Below, piece by piece: positions 24,061 to 32,020 of a stretch of 64,000 bases of DNA. The stretch comes from an uncultured Acidimicrobiales bacterium (GTDB taxonomy: Bacteria; Actinomycetota; Acidimicrobiia; Acidimicrobiales; SZUA-35): contig CALEWY010000034.1 in the NCBI GenBank assembly GCA_937925335.1, positions 1-64,000 of the forward strand, read 5' to 3'. The notes under the pieces were generated by a model, which was given only the letters and a program-made list of their open reading frames with translations, had not been told where the DNA came from and did not search any database. Made by a program: the position numbers and the translations under genes. How positions within the stretch are numbered: position 1 is the first letter of the stretch; each line of letters opens with the position of its first letter.

Positions 24061-25431
24061 GTGCACAACAAGCGAATGCAACTCAATCGAGTGCAATCCA
24101 AGACAGGCCAGATCTCGAGGGGTCGACCCAAGACGACCTCGCGGCGGATCGCCGCTGGCGCTTTGTCGCTCGCCGCGATCGGCGGCACCCTCGCTGGTGT
24201 GAGCCCAGCCGAGGCAAGCGTCAACCACACCACCTTCACGGTGACGATCGAGAACATCTCCGGGGGCTTTGAGTTCGGCCAGTCCGGAGCGTTCGCCAAC
24301 CCGAACGCCGGAGAGACACCCGGCCCCGCATTCCCCGGCGACTTCTACGAGTTCAACGTCAACGCCCATCCCGGTCAGAACCTGAGCTTTGCCACCATGC
24401 TCGTTCAGTCGAACGACTGGTTCTTCGCTCCCGGCGAAGCGGGCATTGCGCTGTACGACGCCGACGGTCATCCGGTCTCGGGAGATATCACGAGCCAGAT
24501 CAACATCTATGACGCTGGCACCGAGATCGACCAGCCAGTCGGTGAAGGTGCTGACCAAGCACCGCGCCAGGCCGGTCCGAACACCGGTGCGGCCGACCCA
24601 GACAACACGGTTCGCCCCGTCACCTCGCTCGGTGCCGCTTCGCAGTTCGTGAACGTCACGGCCACACCCGGCGACCACGGCATGTTCACGATCCGCGTCA
24701 CCAACATCTCGGGCGACTCGACCGTGCCCGGCCCGATCGCCCCCGGCGTCTACACCGTCGGAGCGGGAGAAGCAGCCCTCTTCCAGACCGGTGAAGCCGA
24801 TCGCGGCGAAGGCCTCGAAGGTGTGGCCGAGGACGGCGCTGCAGCTCCACTCGCTGAATCGCTCGCCGCTCGAACCGGCACCGCCACGCCTCTTGCTCCG
24901 GTCTTCTATGCCGCCACCTGGTGGCAGCGTCCGGTGTTCACCAACGGACTGGCGATGAACGGGCTCGGCATCGAACTGCTCGCTGAAGACGGCAGCCCCG
25001 CCGCTCTCGCCGCTGGTTACGCTTCCCGGCCGTTCGGTGATGTCGGTGCGCAGCCCGTCGCCGTCGGTGCCGAGGGCCCCGGCCCAGCGTTCCCCGGCGA
25101 CACCTACGAATTCACGGTGACAGCCGAGCCAACCCAACCTCTGCACTTTGCGACGATGTTCGTGCAGTCGAACGACTGGTTCTTCTCACCGAGCGATGCG
25201 GGTATCCACCTCTTCGATGAGACGGGCAACCCGATCTCGGGCGACATCAGCCACCTCGTCAACGTGTATGACGCTGGCACCGAAGCCGACCAGACGCCAG
25301 GCTTCGGCCCGGACCAGGCACCACGGCAGGCTGGACCGAACACCGGCGCCAGCGACCCGATCAACCACGTGCGCAGCGTCGACCTCAACGCCGCCGACTA
25401 CGTCCGGGTCACCATCACCCCAAACAGCTGA
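24061..25431 (+). CDS. Secreted protein with two spondin-type repeats
   Basis: A 456-residue exported protein starting with GTG at 24061 after a GAGGAG ribosome binding site. A basic N-terminal region followed by 'RRIAAGALSLAAIGGTLAGVSPAEAS' is a signal peptide (cleavage near residue 52). Two homologous halves follow: 'FATMLVQSNDWFFAPGEAGIALYDADG' (about residues 115-140) and 'FATMFVQSNDWFFSPSDAGIHLFDETG' (about 363-390), each followed by 'DAGTE' and 'DQAPRQAGPNTGA'. This 'QSNDWFFAP...I.L.....P..GD' pattern is that of bacterial spondin_N domains, which have predicted calcium-binding acidic residues. It has no sortase signal or transmembrane anchor, so it is probably released or wall-associated. 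Function unknown. Confidence 0.85.
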   Translation: MHNKRMQLNRVQSKTGQISRGRPKTTSRRIAAGALSLAAIGGTLAGVSPAEASVNHTTFTVTIENISGGFEFGQSGAFANPNAGETPGPAFPGDFYEFNVNAHPGQNLSFATMLVQSNDWFFAPGEAGIALYDADGHPVSGDITSQINIYDAGTEIDQPVGEGADQAPRQAGPNTGAADPDNTVRPVTSLGAASQFVNVTATPGDHGMFTIRVTNISGDSTVPGPIAPGVYTVGAGEAALFQTGEADRGEGLEGVAEDGAAAPLAESLAARTGTATPLAPVFYAATWWQRPVFTNGLAMNGLGIELLAEDGSPAALAAGYASRPFGDVGAQPVAVGAEGPGPAFPGDTYEFTVTAEPTQPLHFATMFVQSNDWFFSPSDAGIHLFDETGNPISGDISHLVNVYDAGTEADQTPGFGPDQAPRQAGPNTGASDPINHVRSVDLNAADYVRVTITPNS

Positions 25432-25452
25432 TCACCAGCTGAACCCCCGTCT

Positions 25453-25496
25453 ACTGGCGGCTGTGCGGACCACTCATGGCTCGCACAGCCGCCAGT
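25453..25496. terminator. Bidirectional terminator between the spondin-like gene and modC
   Basis: ACTGGCGGCTGTGCG (25453-25467) and its exact complement at 25482-25496 form a perfect 15-bp stem with a 14-base loop. It lies between the ends of two convergent genes, so it can serve both. Confidence 0.8.
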
Positions 25497-25533
25497 TCAA
25501 GGTTTGGAGGCGTATCGATCCCGGTGAGTCGGG

Positions 25534-26643
25534 TTATGCGGGTTCGACACCGATCTCGGTCGCTTTGACCGCCGCCCAGACTCGTGAGCCACTGGCGAGG
25601 CCGAGATCACGAGCCGCGCCAGGGGTGATTTCGACCGTGATCGGCAGAGGAGCTGCGAGCTGCACGCGTACCCGATCACCCAAAACTTCGATGTCGTCGA
25701 CCGTTGCTTCCCAGGCGTTGCGAGGGCTGCCATCCGGGCGACGTGGATGCAGCGATACCGCTCTCGGGTGGATCGACACCAACACGTCACCACGCACGGA
25801 TCGATCGGCGATCGCGATCGACCGGGCCGCCAACGCTGGCCGAGCCTCCGACACTGCAGCTGATTGCTGCTCCGACTCGACCGCAACCGCCACCACCCCA
25901 TCGTCGGCAACACCACGCAACAGGTTCACGCCAGCCAGATCGGCTGCGTAGCGAGTTTGTGGGCGGCGGCGAATCTCTTCGGGTGAGCCGGTCTGGGTGA
26001 CCACACCCTCTTCGAGGATCACGATCCGATCGGCGAGCACGAATGCATCGGCGGGATCGTGGGTGATCAACACCCGTGGCCCATCGAACGACTCGAGGTG
26101 GGTACGCAGAAGTCGTCGCAGCTCCGCATGCGTCGCAACGTCGAGCGCTCCAAGCGGCTCGTCGAGCAGCAACAGCGCCGGTTCGAGCGCCAACGCTCGT
26201 GCAAGGGCGACCCGCTGTGCTTGACCGCCGGACAGGTCCCGCGGCCGTCGATCGTCGAACCCGGCGAGCCCGACGTCGGCGAGCCACTGCCGAGCTCGCT
26301 CGGCTGCGTCTCGTTTCGCCACACCAGCCGACCGAAGTCCGAACGCCACATTGTCGAGTGCGGCCAGATGTGGGAACAGCAGGTAGTCCTGGAAGACAAC
26401 ACCGATCCGCCTCGACTCGGCAGGAACGAACGCCGACGCTCCGTCGTCCAGCCGGCGACCGTCGAGCTCGATGCTGCCTTGATCGATCGCGATGAGACCA
26501 GCGATGGCGGCAACGACGGTGGACTTCCCGGCGCCATTCGGGCCGAGCAGCGCAACGGTCTCGCCGGCCGCCACCGTGAATGACGCGTCCAGCACGAAGT
26601 CGCCCCGCTCGACTCCGATCGAAACGATGAGATCGCCACTCAT
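25534..26643 (-). CDS. modC: Molybdate ABC transporter ATP-binding protein
   Basis: A 369-residue ATPase. Walker A is 'GPNGAGKST' (about residues 32-40), the Q-loop is 'GVVFQDYLLFPHL', the signature 'DLSGGQAQRVALARAL' and Walker B 'ALLLLDEPLGALD' are complete, and the switch His is in 'VLITHDP'. The C-terminal third (about residues 290-369, 'NAWEATVDDIEVLGDRVRVQLAAPLPITVEITPGAARDLGLASGSRVWAAVKATEI' region) is a TOBE/Mop-type oxyanion-binding domain, as in ModC. ATG 26643 overlaps the modB stop (ATGA). Molybdate rather than tungstate or sulfate is inferred from the full gene set. Confidence 0.9.
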   Translation of the reverse strand: MSGDLIVSIGVERGDFVLDASFTVAAGETVALLGPNGAGKSTVVAAIAGLIAIDQGSIELDGRRLDDGASAFVPAESRRIGVVFQDYLLFPHLAALDNVAFGLRSAGVAKRDAAERARQWLADVGLAGFDDRRPRDLSGGQAQRVALARALALEPALLLLDEPLGALDVATHAELRRLLRTHLESFDGPRVLITHDPADAFVLADRIVILEEGVVTQTGSPEEIRRRPQTRYAADLAGVNLLRGVADDGVVAVAVESEQQSAAVSEARPALAARSIAIADRSVRGDVLVSIHPRAVSLHPRRPDGSPRNAWEATVDDIEVLGDRVRVQLAAPLPITVEITPGAARDLGLASGSRVWAAVKATEIGVEPA

Positions 26644-27434
26644 GAGCTTCTCCACCAACGGTCGCGCAGGGCGACCAACACGATCACCGAGATCACGACG
26701 AGGATCAGACTGATCGCTACCGCAACATCGCGGTCGGATTCGAGGGCAACGAACACGGCGATCGGCAGCGTTTGTGTCCGCCCTTGGAGGTTGCCGGCAA
26801 AGGTGATCGTCGCTCCGAACTCGCCGAGTGCCCGAGCCCATGCCAACACGAGCCCGGCGCCGAGCGATGGCCCGATCATCGGCAGCGTGACTCGCCGGAA
26901 CACGGTGAAGGGACTTGCACCGAGCGATGCCGCTGCGGCCTCATAACGGGGGTCAAGATTTCGAAGCGCTCCCTCGACCGTGATCACGAGGAACGGCATC
27001 GCAACGAACGTGTTCGCAACGATCACACCCCAGGTCGAGAACGGGAGCAGTAAGCCGGTCACCGATTCGAGCGGCTCACCGACCAGGCCTCGCCGACCGA
27101 AGGCGAACAAAAGCGCAGCGCCTCCAACCACCGGGGGAAGCACCATCGGCAAGGTCACGATCGCCCGAAGTAGCCGTCGACCGGGGAAGTCGACTCGAGC
27201 CAGGAGCCATGCCAGCGGCACACCGAAGGCGAGCGACAACAGCGCCGAGACCACCGATGTGAGGAGCGACAGCCGAAGGGCATCGGTCACGACGTCCGAT
27301 CCGATCAACTCACCCAAGCGGGACCACGGCGTGCGCCACGCCAGGCCAACGAGCGGAATCACGAAGACGAGGGCACCAATCCCGCCGAAGACGGCGAGTG
27401 CCGGCGGCACGCGTGTTGGAACGGGTCTCGTCAC
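26640..27434 (-). CDS. modB: Molybdate ABC transporter permease
   Basis: A 264-residue membrane protein with five or six transmembrane helices (around residues 12-32, 58-80, 90-112, 130-152, 190-212, 240-258). The permease EAA loop is clear in 'YEAAAASLGASPFTVFRRVTLPMIGPSLGAG'. 'ALGEFGATITFAGN' near the end is diagnostic of ModB-type permeases. It starts with GTG at 27434, which overlaps the modA stop (GTGA), and overlaps modC at the other end, so all three are coupled. Confidence 0.93.
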   Translation of the reverse strand: MTRPVPTRVPPALAVFGGIGALVFVIPLVGLAWRTPWSRLGELIGSDVVTDALRLSLLTSVVSALLSLAFGVPLAWLLARVDFPGRRLLRAIVTLPMVLPPVVGGAALLFAFGRRGLVGEPLESVTGLLLPFSTWGVIVANTFVAMPFLVITVEGALRNLDPRYEAAAASLGASPFTVFRRVTLPMIGPSLGAGLVLAWARALGEFGATITFAGNLQGRTQTLPIAVFVALESDRDVAVAISLILVVISVIVLVALRDRWWRSS

Positions 27435-28237
27435 GAGCCAAAACCAAACGTCTCGAGCACGGCACGACCCTCGGACGAGGTGATGAAACCGACCACGAGG
27501 GCAGCTGCGTCGGGATCCTCGGCACTCTCGAGCGCTGCGACCGAATAGCGGTTCGTCGAGCTCACCGCTACCGGAAGTTCGAATGCGGCAACCGCTCCGT
27601 CGGCGGCGATGACATCGGTCGCGTACACAAGGCCGACATCGAGTTCGCCGTCGATGATCTTTGCGAGCAACCGTCGAACATCGGGTTCCTCCGTATCGAG
27701 TTGCGGGGTGACCCCGGCCGAAGCGAACACCTCGACCGCAGCCGATCCGCAGGGCACCTCGGGCGCACAGACACCGACGAACAACTCGGGCCGTTCGAAG
27801 TCTGCGAGGCCGACCGCACCAACGTCATTCTCGACGTTTGCCGCAATCACCAACTCGTTGGTGGCGAACACCTGGGGCGAGGACGCGGCTCCGGCGTCGA
27901 CGACATCTGCCATCACGGTTTCGTTGGCTGATGCAAAGACGTCGGCGGGCGCTCCATCGAGGATCTGCTCCCGCAACGCTGAGCTTCCAGCCAGACTGAG
28001 CTGCACGTCGATCGCGGGATTCGCCGCCTCGATCGCTTCCTCCATCGCGGTGAAGGCATCACCGAGCGATGCGGCTGCGAAGACCGTGACCACCTCCCGT
28101 TCGGCCGAACTCGACGAACCGTTCCCGCAGCTGGCGAGAGTCGCCAATGCGAGCATGACGACCGGCGTGGTCATGAGCGCGCGGGGGTTCGATCGGGAGA
28201 CGAGCGCAGAACCGAACGCAGTGATCGAGCGAGACAT
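27431..28237 (-). CDS. modA: Molybdate-binding lipoprotein of the ABC transporter
   Basis: A 268-residue periplasmic-type binding protein anchored as a lipoprotein: a long N region, then 'MTTPVVMLALATLASC' with lipobox LASC and Cys37. The mature part begins 'VTVFAAASLGDAFTAMEEAI', the standard ModA opening that places the first oxyanion-binding Ser. 'LSLAGSSALREQILDGAPADVFASAN' and 'DVGLVYATDV' also match. The ATG at 28237 is used; ATG 28174 would give a normal-length signal peptide and is a real alternative. First gene of modABC, divergent from a PadR gene. Confidence 0.92.
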   Translation of the reverse strand: MSRSITAFGSALVSRSNPRALMTTPVVMLALATLASCGNGSSSSAEREVVTVFAAASLGDAFTAMEEAIEAANPAIDVQLSLAGSSALREQILDGAPADVFASANETVMADVVDAGAASSPQVFATNELVIAANVENDVGAVGLADFERPELFVGVCAPEVPCGSAAVEVFASAGVTPQLDTEEPDVRRLLAKIIDGELDVGLVYATDVIAADGAVAAFELPVAVSSTNRYSVAALESAEDPDAAALVVGFITSSEGRAVLETFGFGS

Positions 28238-28246
28238 GTCGCAGTG

Positions 28247-28256
28247 AGACTAGTTT
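28247..28256. promoter_or_regulatory. Shared divergent -10 region of modA and padR around ACTAGT
   Basis: Only 25 bases separate the start codons of modA and padR. The palindrome ACTAGT at 28249-28254 contributes to TAGTTT on the plus strand (28251-28256, six bases before the padR GTG) and TAGTCT on the minus strand (28252-28247, nine bases before the modA ATG). The promoters overlap. A dyad GACATGTC (28233-28240) lies across the modA start and could be an operator. Confidence 0.5.
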
Positions 28257-28262
28257 GGCGGC

Positions 28263-28778
28263 GTGGCGAAACCCAGCCTGTCGTTGACCGATCACACCGT
28301 TCTTGCCCTTCTCGGTGAAGGAGCGACCCATGGCTTCGCAATCGCACAAGAACTCACCGCCGAATCGGATCTCGGCCGGATCTTCACGGTGCATCGACCG
28401 CTGGTCTACCGATCGCTTGATCGCCTCGTCGAACGCGAGCTTGCCGAGCCCCAACAGATCGAGAAGGGCGAGGGTGGGCCGAAGCGAACGATCCACGGCC
28501 TCACGAAAGAAGGCGAGGCGGTCAACGCGAAGTGGCTGGCCAGCCCGGTGACCCACGTTCGAGATCTCCGGATTGAGTTCCTGACGAAGCTGCGTCTGAA
28601 CACACGAGCCAATCAAGACACCGCCGCGCTGATCGCCTCGCAGCAGGCGGCGCTCGCCGAGCGAATCGAGACGTTGCGATCAGCAACCGACAGCGATGAC
28701 GAGGTCGATCTGTGGCGCCGACACAACGCCGATGCGGTGGCCGCCTTCCTCGCCGAACTTCAGAAACCAGAAGTATGA
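28263..28778 (+). CDS. PadR-family transcriptional regulator
   Basis: A 171-residue regulator. The N-terminal winged helix is of PadR type: 'LSLTDHTVLALLGEGATHGFAIAQELT', 'VHRPLVYRSLDRLVERELAEP', 'GPKRTIHGLTKEGEAVNAKWL'. The C-terminal part (about residues 100-171) is a helical, charged dimerisation region. The start is GTG at 28263 with no ribosome binding site, consistent with a leaderless mRNA. Its position back to back with modA suggests it regulates molybdate uptake, which would be unusual since ModE is the familiar regulator; that link is inference. Confidence 0.9.
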   Translation: MAKPSLSLTDHTVLALLGEGATHGFAIAQELTAESDLGRIFTVHRPLVYRSLDRLVERELAEPQQIEKGEGGPKRTIHGLTKEGEAVNAKWLASPVTHVRDLRIEFLTKLRLNTRANQDTAALIASQQAALAERIETLRSATDSDDEVDLWRRHNADAVAAFLAELQKPEV

Positions 28779-28842
28779 GGCTCCGTGTGAGGTTCGCACA
28801 TGCGAGGCCTCGTCGTCCGTAAAGACCGAAGTCACCGCCTGA

Positions 28843-29790
28843 TCAGGCTTCGAGATCGTTCCAACCCGGATTCATGAGATCGGTGTTAACCAGGTCGCTC
28901 GGGTGCTCGCCGGCAAACACCTGCAAGACCTGCTCCAACGCCATGTCGAGCATTCGTTTGCGACCAACGGTGGTCGACGATGCCGTATGCGGCGTGATGA
29001 TGACGTCATCTCGGTTCAGCAGCGGATGTTCGGCTGGCAGCGGTTCAGGATCGGTCACATCGAGGCCAGCGTTCGAGACTTGACCGGTGTGCAACGCTTC
29101 CAGCAGTGCCTGGTGGTCGACCAGGCCACCTCGGCTGGCGTTGATGAACACCACGCCGCGTTTGCACCGAGCGAACGCCTCGGCGTTGAAGATCTGAGCG
29201 GTGTCGGCCGCGAGCGGAGCGTGCAGCGAAAGAATGTCCGACCGAGCGCACAGATCGTCGAAGGACACCAGTTCTGGCTTGGCCGGATCGTCGGCAAGAT
29301 CACCCTCCATGACGAACGGATCGTGAGCGATCACCTTCATCCCGACGGCCGTTGCGATTCGGGCCACTCGCCGGGCGATACGCCCGTAGGCCAACAAGCC
29401 AAGCGTGAGACCATCGAATTCGATCGCAGTATTCAGTCGGGCGTAGTCCCCGGTCTGCTTCCGCAAGCGGCCCTGCTGGCGGACCAACTCTTTGCCGGAA
29501 GCGAACATCAGGGCGATCGCATGCTCGGCGGTCGACACGGTCGGCCCTTCCGGCGTGTTGGTAACAGCGATTCCGCGTTCGCTGGCAGCTGCCAGATCGA
29601 CAGCATCAACACCGATTCCTGTGCGAGCGATCACTCGCAGGTTCGGAACACGGTCCATCATCGGCCCGTCCCAGTCCGCTCCCCCGACAACAACCGCGTC
29701 GGCCAGGCGAAGATCGTCCTCGCTTGGCCCGATCGCCTCGTGATCACCGATCGCAATGTCACCAAAGGGTCGATCGATCCAGATCTTCAT
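28843..29790 (-). CDS. D-2-hydroxyacid dehydrogenase (phosphoglycerate dehydrogenase-like)
   Basis: A 315-residue NAD-dependent dehydrogenase. The catalytic triad positions are visible: Arg in 'VVFINASRGGLVDHQALLEAL', Glu in 'GLDVTDPEPLP', His in 'VIITPHTASST'. The nucleotide-binding loop reads 'LGLLAYGRIARRVARIATAVGMKVIAHDPF', where the usual GxGxxG is L-A-Y-G-R-I, a notable loss of the first glycines. 'VIARTGIGVDAVDLAAASERGIAVTNTP' is typical of the family. ATG 29790 has a GGAG about 11 bases upstream; the longer frame to 29874 is proline/serine-rich and rejected. Substrate unknown. Confidence 0.9.
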   Translation of the reverse strand: MKIWIDRPFGDIAIGDHEAIGPSEDDLRLADAVVVGGADWDGPMMDRVPNLRVIARTGIGVDAVDLAAASERGIAVTNTPEGPTVSTAEHAIALMFASGKELVRQQGRLRKQTGDYARLNTAIEFDGLTLGLLAYGRIARRVARIATAVGMKVIAHDPFVMEGDLADDPAKPELVSFDDLCARSDILSLHAPLAADTAQIFNAEAFARCKRGVVFINASRGGLVDHQALLEALHTGQVSNAGLDVTDPEPLPAEHPLLNRDDVIITPHTASSTTVGRKRMLDMALEQVLQVFAGEHPSDLVNTDLMNPGWNDLEA

Positions 29791-29906
29791 GTGCTGCGCT
29801 CCGTCGTTTCGTCGGCCGGGCCCCGACGAGCTCGGCAACCCCAACGTAGGCCGGTTCCCGCCGGGCCTGGTCACAATCGGCTATGTCCAACGCGCAGACA
29901 CACACC

Positions 29907-29912
29907 TACCCT
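29907..29912 (+). promoter_or_regulatory. Probable -10 element (TACCCT) of the trypsin-like lipoprotein gene
   Basis: TACCCT ends seven bases before the GTG at 29920. It supports this start and a leaderless message. Confidence 0.4.
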
Positions 29913-29919
29913 CGCATCC

Positions 29920-30570
29920 GTGAGACATCCGGTCGCTCTGCTCATCGTGGCGCTCGCCCTCTTCGCGACCGCTTGCTCGACGAAGACCTCCAACCAACCG
30001 CTGCAGGCAACCCTTCGCCTCGAACTGACCGAATGTGGCACCTCGAACGAGCAGCGGGCATCGGCAGTGGCTGTCGATCGAGGCCCCGGCAACCTGGCCG
30101 TCACCGTTGCCCACGCGTTCGACAACATCGAGTCGTTTGTCGTGCAGGAAGCGAACGGGTCGACGATGACGGCCGAACTTGTCCATCTCGACGTCGATCG
30201 TGACCTCGCCGTCATTCGCCTCGAACGCGGGGCGGCCGAGACTCTGGGAGTTGCGGATCCAAACGTTGAGACGACCGACGTCTCGTTGATCACGTACAGC
30301 AACGACGATGGGCCCGAACGGAAGCCGGCATCGATCCTTCGATTCGTTCGACTCAGCCTCGATGGCGTCGGCGATCGAGATGGGATCGAACTCGGCGCCG
30401 ACATCGAGTCTGGCGACTCGGGTGGCCCCGTGATCGACGATGAGGGCCGACTGGTCGGCATGGTCTTCGCAACAAGCCGCGGCGACGATCGAGGCTGGGC
30501 GGTTGCGTCGAATGAGATCGAGCGAGCGATCGACGCCGCGACGACGCCGATCCCACTCGTCTGTCGTTAG
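29920..30570 (+). CDS. Trypsin-like serine protease lipoprotein
   Basis: A 216-residue exported protein. 'VRHPVALLIVALALFATAC' is a lipoprotein signal with lipobox ATAC (Cys19). The mature part is a small chymotrypsin-fold domain: His in 'LAVTVAHAFDNI', Asp in 'VDRDLAVIRLE', Ser in 'IESGDSGGPVIDDEGRLVGMVFATS'. All three catalytic residues are therefore present. The domain is minimal, with no PDZ. The frame is open for over 1 kb upstream, but that part is antisense to the dehydrogenase; GTG 29920 is the natural start because it opens the signal peptide. Confidence 0.9.
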   Translation: MRHPVALLIVALALFATACSTKTSNQPLQATLRLELTECGTSNEQRASAVAVDRGPGNLAVTVAHAFDNIESFVVQEANGSTMTAELVHLDVDRDLAVIRLERGAAETLGVADPNVETTDVSLITYSNDDGPERKPASILRFVRLSLDGVGDRDGIELGADIESGDSGGPVIDDEGRLVGMVFATSRGDDRGWAVASNEIERAIDAATTPIPLVCR

Positions 30571-30596
30571 CCCAACCGGTCTCGCTCAACCGTCTT

Positions 30597-30613
30597 CGCT
30601 CAGAGGGTGAGCG
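30597..30613. terminator. Possible weak hairpin between convergent genes
   Basis: CGCTCA (30597-30602) and TGAGCG (30608-30613) form a 6-bp stem with a five-base loop between the convergent ends of the protease and thiolase genes. The stem is short. Confidence 0.3.
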
Positions 30614-30636
30614 CAAGACGTTCGCGCACCCAGTCC

Positions 30637-31839
30637 CTAGCCCAGTTCGCTGCCGACGATCGACACGAAGCTCACACATTCGCCCGGTGCTCCGCCCAGG
30701 TTGTGGGTCATGCCGAGCGTCTTTCCGTCTTCGGTCACGCTCTTGATCTGGCGATCGGCCGGTGCCTCGTGCCGAAGCTGCAGCCAACACTCGAAGAGCA
30801 TTCGCAGGCCGGACGCACCGATGGGGTGGCCAAAGCTCTTCAGCCCGCCATCGGGATTGATCGGCAATTCGCCGTCGAGGTCATAGGTGCCGGCCATGAC
30901 CTCTTTCCAGCCAAGACCGCGCTCGGCAAAGCCGAGATCTTCCATCAAGACGAGCTCGGTCGGCGTGAAGCAGTCGTGCACTTCGGCCATCGCGATCTCC
31001 GAGCGTGGGTGCTCAACACCGGCCTGGGCATAGGCATCGGCGGCACAGGCGACCACCTCGTCGAACGTGGTGTAGTCGTAGTCAGGGTCGATCGGACCAG
31101 CGGCGGGGCCAGCGGAGAAGGCAAGCGCCTTCACGTAGATGGGGTTGTCGGTGTACTTGTGCGCATCCTCAGCTCGCACGAGGATCGCCGCGGCTGAGCC
31201 GTCACTCACGCCCGAGCAATCGAAGATGCCGAGCGGACCGGCGATGAGCGGCGCGTTGCTGATCTTCTCCTTGCTCACTTCCTTCTGGAACTGAGCACGA
31301 GGGTTGCGCGCGCCGTTGTAATGGTTCTTCCATGCGATCCGAGTGAGAACGTCTTTCATCTCCGTCTCGTCCACGCCGTACTTCTCGGCGTAGGCCGGGG
31401 CAAGAAGTGAGAACATGGCGGGAGCGGTGAGCTCCGGCTTGGTTCCATCGCTCGGAAGCGGGGTGCCGACAAGACCGGACATGCCGTTGTCTTTCAGCTT
31501 CTCAACACCGATGGCGCACACCATGTCGTAGGCACCAGAGGCCACGGCGTAGCACGCGTTACGGAACGCCTCGGAGCCGGTTGCGCACATGTTTTCGACG
31601 CGGGTGACCGGCTTGTGGTCGATCTTCAGCGCCCGGCTCAGCGTCAGACCCGAAACGCCGGATCCGAGTGTGCCGAACCAGTAAGCATCGACATCATCTT
31701 GGGTGATGCCGGCAGATGCGTACGCCTCCTGAGAGGCCTCGACCAGCATGTCGTCAACACTCTTGTCCCAGTGTTCACCGAAGGGCGTGCAGCCCATTCC
31801 AACGATTGCGACCTGGTCCTTGATGCCTCGTGATGCCAT
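30637..31839 (-). CDS. Thiolase-family acetyl-CoA acetyltransferase / SCP2-type thiolase
   Basis: A 400-residue thiolase-fold enzyme. Recognisable sites are the nucleophile region 'VENMCATGSEAFRNACYAVASGAYDMV', 'CSGVSDGSAAAILV', 'AEVHDCFTPTELVLMEDLGF' and the C-terminal 'PDGGLKSFGHPIGASGLRM' with the catalytic His. This spacing is that of SCP2-like thiolases/lipid-transfer-type thiolases. ATG 31839 has GGGGAG about nine bases upstream; the frame extends upstream antisense to the DUF2339 gene, which I reject. Such thiolases often work with an OB-fold (DUF35) partner. Here a DUF35-like domain is fused in the gene at 33997-35409. Confidence 0.93.
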   Translation of the reverse strand: MASRGIKDQVAIVGMGCTPFGEHWDKSVDDMLVEASQEAYASAGITQDDVDAYWFGTLGSGVSGLTLSRALKIDHKPVTRVENMCATGSEAFRNACYAVASGAYDMVCAIGVEKLKDNGMSGLVGTPLPSDGTKPELTAPAMFSLLAPAYAEKYGVDETEMKDVLTRIAWKNHYNGARNPRAQFQKEVSKEKISNAPLIAGPLGIFDCSGVSDGSAAAILVRAEDAHKYTDNPIYVKALAFSAGPAAGPIDPDYDYTTFDEVVACAADAYAQAGVEHPRSEIAMAEVHDCFTPTELVLMEDLGFAERGLGWKEVMAGTYDLDGELPINPDGGLKSFGHPIGASGLRMLFECWLQLRHEAPADRQIKSVTEDGKTLGMTHNLGGAPGECVSFVSIVGSELG

Positions 31840-31960
31840 GGCGGGCTCCCCTATGTGTGACGAACGTCGCTTCCGCAACGTTGCGTACACACTGACGGAT
31901 CTGGCCCTCATCGTCAATCTTCGAGAGTCAAAGCACTCGATCGGTTCTCCTCCGCTCCAT

Positions 31961-31986
31961 AATCCCCCAGAGCACTTTGGGGGATT
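31961..31986 (+). promoter_or_regulatory. Leader hairpin upstream of the DUF2339-like gene
   Basis: AATCCCCCA (31961-31969) pairs perfectly with TGGGGGATT (31978-31986) around an eight-base loop. It is followed by TCGTCCCC rather than a clean T run. It lies in the 181-base divergent region, 35 bases before the ATG at 32021, so it could be an attenuator or structured leader. Confidence 0.4.
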
Positions 31987-32020
31987 TCGTCCCCTGTGCA
32001 GGAGTCCCGTCTTCTTCATC

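Noticed and set aside
23614-25146. 510-codon open frame on the minus strand
   Set aside because: It lies fully antisense to the SDR and spondin-like genes, both of which have clear domains, starts and signals. Its sequence shows no motif and looks like third-position GC bias.
28903-29919. Upstream extension of the trypsin-like protein's frame (to 555 residues)
   Set aside because: This part is antisense to the D-2-hydroxyacid dehydrogenase; the GTG at 29920 opens a clear lipoprotein signal peptide.
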